From contig LBON01000002.1 of assembly GCA_000989525.1 (NCBI GenBank), forward strand, positions 165,447-229,446: a stretch of 64,000 nucleotides of DNA, written 5' to 3'. The stretch is from a candidate division TM6 bacterium GW2011_GWF2_32_72 (lineage in GTDB: Bacteria; Babelota; Babeliae; Babelales; GWF2-32-72). The first letter of the stretch is position 1; each line of letters begins with the position of its first letter. Positions 62,443 through 64,000 of the stretch are shown piece by piece. The position numbers and the translations under genes were made by a program. The notes under the pieces were generated by a model that did no database searches, was not told where the DNA came from, and was given only the letters and a program-made list of their open reading frames with translations.

Positions 62443-62817
62443 ATGAAAAGAATATTATTCGCAACATCATTAATGACTTGCTTATTTTTTAATCAAACAA
62501 ATTGCAGTGAATCACAATTACAGGAAATAAATGCAAAAATAAACGAAGTTAGCTATCAAATTAAGTCCGTTAAAGCACAACTTGAATATATTGACAAGAC
62601 AAAAGAGAATTTGGCGTACCGTCAATTGTTATATTCTATGTTCGGTGAAGGCTATACCCTTCCAGAAACTGACGAATGTGTAGAAACAGCAATACAAATC
62701 TGTATTAATAAAAAATTCACACTAGACGGACCATCATTTACCGAACTTATTGAATTATACAAAAAGCTTAATAAATCAAAACAGGAAATATTATCTAATT
62801 TAGGAACCAGCTATTAA
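62443..62817 (+). CDS. Secreted small coiled-coil protein of unknown function
   Basis: The 124-residue product has a signal peptide (residues 1-20, ending TNCS), then a coiled-coil of about 35 residues (EINAKINEVSYQIKSVKAQL) and a short C-terminal helical part with two cysteines. No family recognised. AGAGG precedes the ATG. Its stop lies two bases from the stop of the convergent PRPP-synthase gene, with no terminator between them. Confidence 0.6.
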   Translation: MKRILFATSLMTCLFFNQTNCSESQLQEINAKINEVSYQIKSVKAQLEYIDKTKENLAYRQLLYSMFGEGYTLPETDECVETAIQICINKKFTLDGPSFTELIELYKKLNKSKQEILSNLGTSY

Positions 62818-62819
62818 TT

Positions 62820-63668
62820 CTAACCGATAAGGTATCGTTCCAAGAAGTTTGTCAAATTTAATAACTCAATTTTACATGATTTACCGAATTGATTAGGCAA
62901 GCTATTGGTAACAAAAACATCTTCTAAATAGCTAGATTCAATTTTTTGTTTAGCACTATCAATAAATAAACCATGTGTAGCTATAGCACATATATTTATT
63001 GGCCTATATTTCCAAAGAAGTTCTGTTGCTGCAATCAATGTCGAACCTGTAGAAATCATATCGTCAGCAACTAGAATTTTTTTATCTTTTATATTTATTG
63101 GTAGATCATCTAATCTAACCGTTTTATCGTCAATTCTACTTTTTTCTAAAATTATATAATCCCTTTTACACTCTTTTGCCAATGTAGAAACAAATGTTTT
63201 GGCACCTTTGTCTGGCGCAATAATCACATCACTTTCCAAAGCTATAGGAATATATAAATCATACGGAATTATTTCTGTATATGTTAGCCAATTGTGCAAT
63301 CTAGTAGAATGTGGATGCAAAATCAAAATCTTGTTCAAATTAAATTGCTCTAATTTTTCTGCTAAAAACTGTGCTGCAGCAGCTTCATTATTTTCCGGAT
63401 GATCCTGACGAGCATATCCAAAATAAGTTATCAACAAATTAATTATTGCTCCCTGGTTCTTTAATACATCCAGTAAGAAAAATAATTCTAACCAATTTTC
63501 TGCTGGAGCCTCTGTTGAGGCCAAAACCCAAACAATTTTACCTGCAACATCTTCTTTAACCGTTATACGAAATTCTCCATCTGCAAATCTTGTAAAATCA
63601 ATTTTACCTCTTTGAATATTCATTTTTTCCGCCAAATGCTCGGCAGACCTTGTGTTAAATAAAATCAT
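62820..63668 (-). CDS. prs: Ribose-phosphate pyrophosphokinase (PRPP synthase) family protein
   Basis: The enzyme makes PRPP from ribose 5-phosphate and ATP, for nucleotide and amino-acid synthesis. Family motifs are ADGEFRITVKEDV, FGYARQDH (ATP site), ILEKSR (catalytic loop Lys and Arg), the PRPP motif ADDMISTGSTL, and ATHGLF. At 282 residues it is shorter than the usual 310-320 and may be a divergent paralogue rather than the main Prs. It overlaps the upstream phosphoribosyltransferase by one base (TAATG), so the two are coupled. Confidence 0.85.
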   Translation of the reverse strand: MILFNTRSAEHLAEKMNIQRGKIDFTRFADGEFRITVKEDVAGKIVWVLASTEAPAENWLELFFLLDVLKNQGAIINLLITYFGYARQDHPENNEAAAAQFLAEKLEQFNLNKILILHPHSTRLHNWLTYTEIIPYDLYIPIALESDVIIAPDKGAKTFVSTLAKECKRDYIILEKSRIDDKTVRLDDLPINIKDKKILVADDMISTGSTLIAATELLWKYRPINICAIATHGLFIDSAKQKIESSYLEDVFVTNSLPNQFGKSCKIELLNLTNFLERYLIG

Positions 63669-64000
63669 TAACGAGATTCCTTTAAAAGAGTGATTGCGTC
63701 ATCATCATCCACCTGATCAAAATTCCTATAAAATTGGCCAATTGCCATCAAATTTTCAGGAACATCTAAATAAACAACTTTATCAGCCAGTGCATTTATT
63801 TCTAACAACGAATCTTCGGCTACAACTGGCACTGCCACAACAATTTCCTTAACATTTTTATTTCTTAAAGCTTCAATAGCACCCTTAATTGTATTGCCCG
63901 TTGCAATGCCATCATCTACCAAAATTATAGTTTTATTTTTTAATTCAATTGGATGAATATCTTGATAATATTTAGAATATCGTTGTCGTAAAAGATCTTT
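63668..64000 (-). CDS. Phosphoribosyltransferase-family protein (partial, runs off the window)
   Basis: At least 110 C-terminal residues are visible, open to the window edge without a stop. The PRPP-binding motif ILVDDGIATGNTI and a following Rossmann-like strand-helix-strand (VKEIVVAVPVVAEDSL) are clear. The frame continues past the TTG/ATG-like codons near 63922, so the true start lies right of the window. These proteins transfer or recover phosphoribosyl groups. It is translationally coupled to the PRPP synthase downstream, which suggests a shared nucleotide pathway. Confidence 0.85.
   Translation of the reverse strand, partial: KDLLRQRYSKYYQDIHPIELKNKTIILVDDGIATGNTIKGAIEALRNKNVKEIVVAVPVVAEDSLLEINALADKVVYLDVPENLMAIGQFYRNFDQVDDDDAITLLKESR

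Overview
This window is AT-rich bacterial DNA read with the standard genetic code. It comes from an organism with a Gram-negative type envelope: it has BamD, a TamB-like protein, an autotransporter-like barrel with a C-terminal phenylalanine, lipoproteins, and parts of a type II secretion or type IV pilus machine. Many predicted products carry Sec signal peptides joined to modules usually found in host-interacting bacteria: leucine-rich repeats (LRR), a RING-like finger, ankyrin repeats, a PPP-type phosphatase, a PLD-type nuclease and a beta-helix. Housekeeping genes are a typical core set and biosynthetic genes are sparse. The best guess is a host-associated bacterium such as Candidatus Dependentiae (TM6/Babeliae). 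That assignment is inferred from gene content, not from a marker tree. No rRNA, CRISPR array, transposase or prophage is visible.

Layout. 0.5-9.9 kb: exported Dps, autotransporter-like barrel, groESL with its own promoter, two secreted LRR proteins, a VOC protein with a Cys-rich tail, rpe and a secreted orphan. 10-25 kb: asnS, an exported M48-like pseudo-protease, an M3 peptidase with two possible starts, an LRR-RING protein, a three-gene set ending in a giant MscS channel, a secreted PPP phosphatase and mgtE. 25-34 kb: a RluA-family synthase; a minus-strand overlapping chain gspE - pseudopilin - tamB - PLD nuclease; a plus-strand overlapping chain bamD - yraN - cdsA; tRNA-Lys and tRNA-Glu. 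34-45 kb: a YkfC-like NlpC/P60 hydrolase, secreted orphans (one with repeated QT motifs), small membrane proteins, then rnhB - HAS-barrel - prmC - pilN - mutL on the minus strand. 44.7-50.6 kb: an XRE/S24-type regulator with a substituted catalytic dyad, rpsF-rpsR, typA, truA, a membrane-anchored GNAT and a secreted orphan. 51-64 kb: cytosolic Dps, ankyrin protein, secA, secreted beta-helix protein, an M50-like pseudo-protease - tyrS - pgeF operon, valS - lipoprotein - ybeY, and a PRPP-synthase/phosphoribosyltransferase pair cut by the window edge.

How the parts fit. The Sec motor (SecA), the outer-membrane assembly factors (BamD, TamB) and the pilus/T2S parts could deliver the many signal-peptide proteins encoded here. 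Several proteins keep a protease fold but lack catalytic residues (M48-like, M50-like, S24-like). Near-perfect intrinsic terminators separate most transcription units. A roughly 250-300 bp dispersed repeat with inverted arms occurs twice, each time between convergent genes. The plus strand is visibly C-rich over G whichever strand is coding, and plus- and minus-encoded proteins differ in amino-acid flavour, which suggests the whole window lies on one replication arm.
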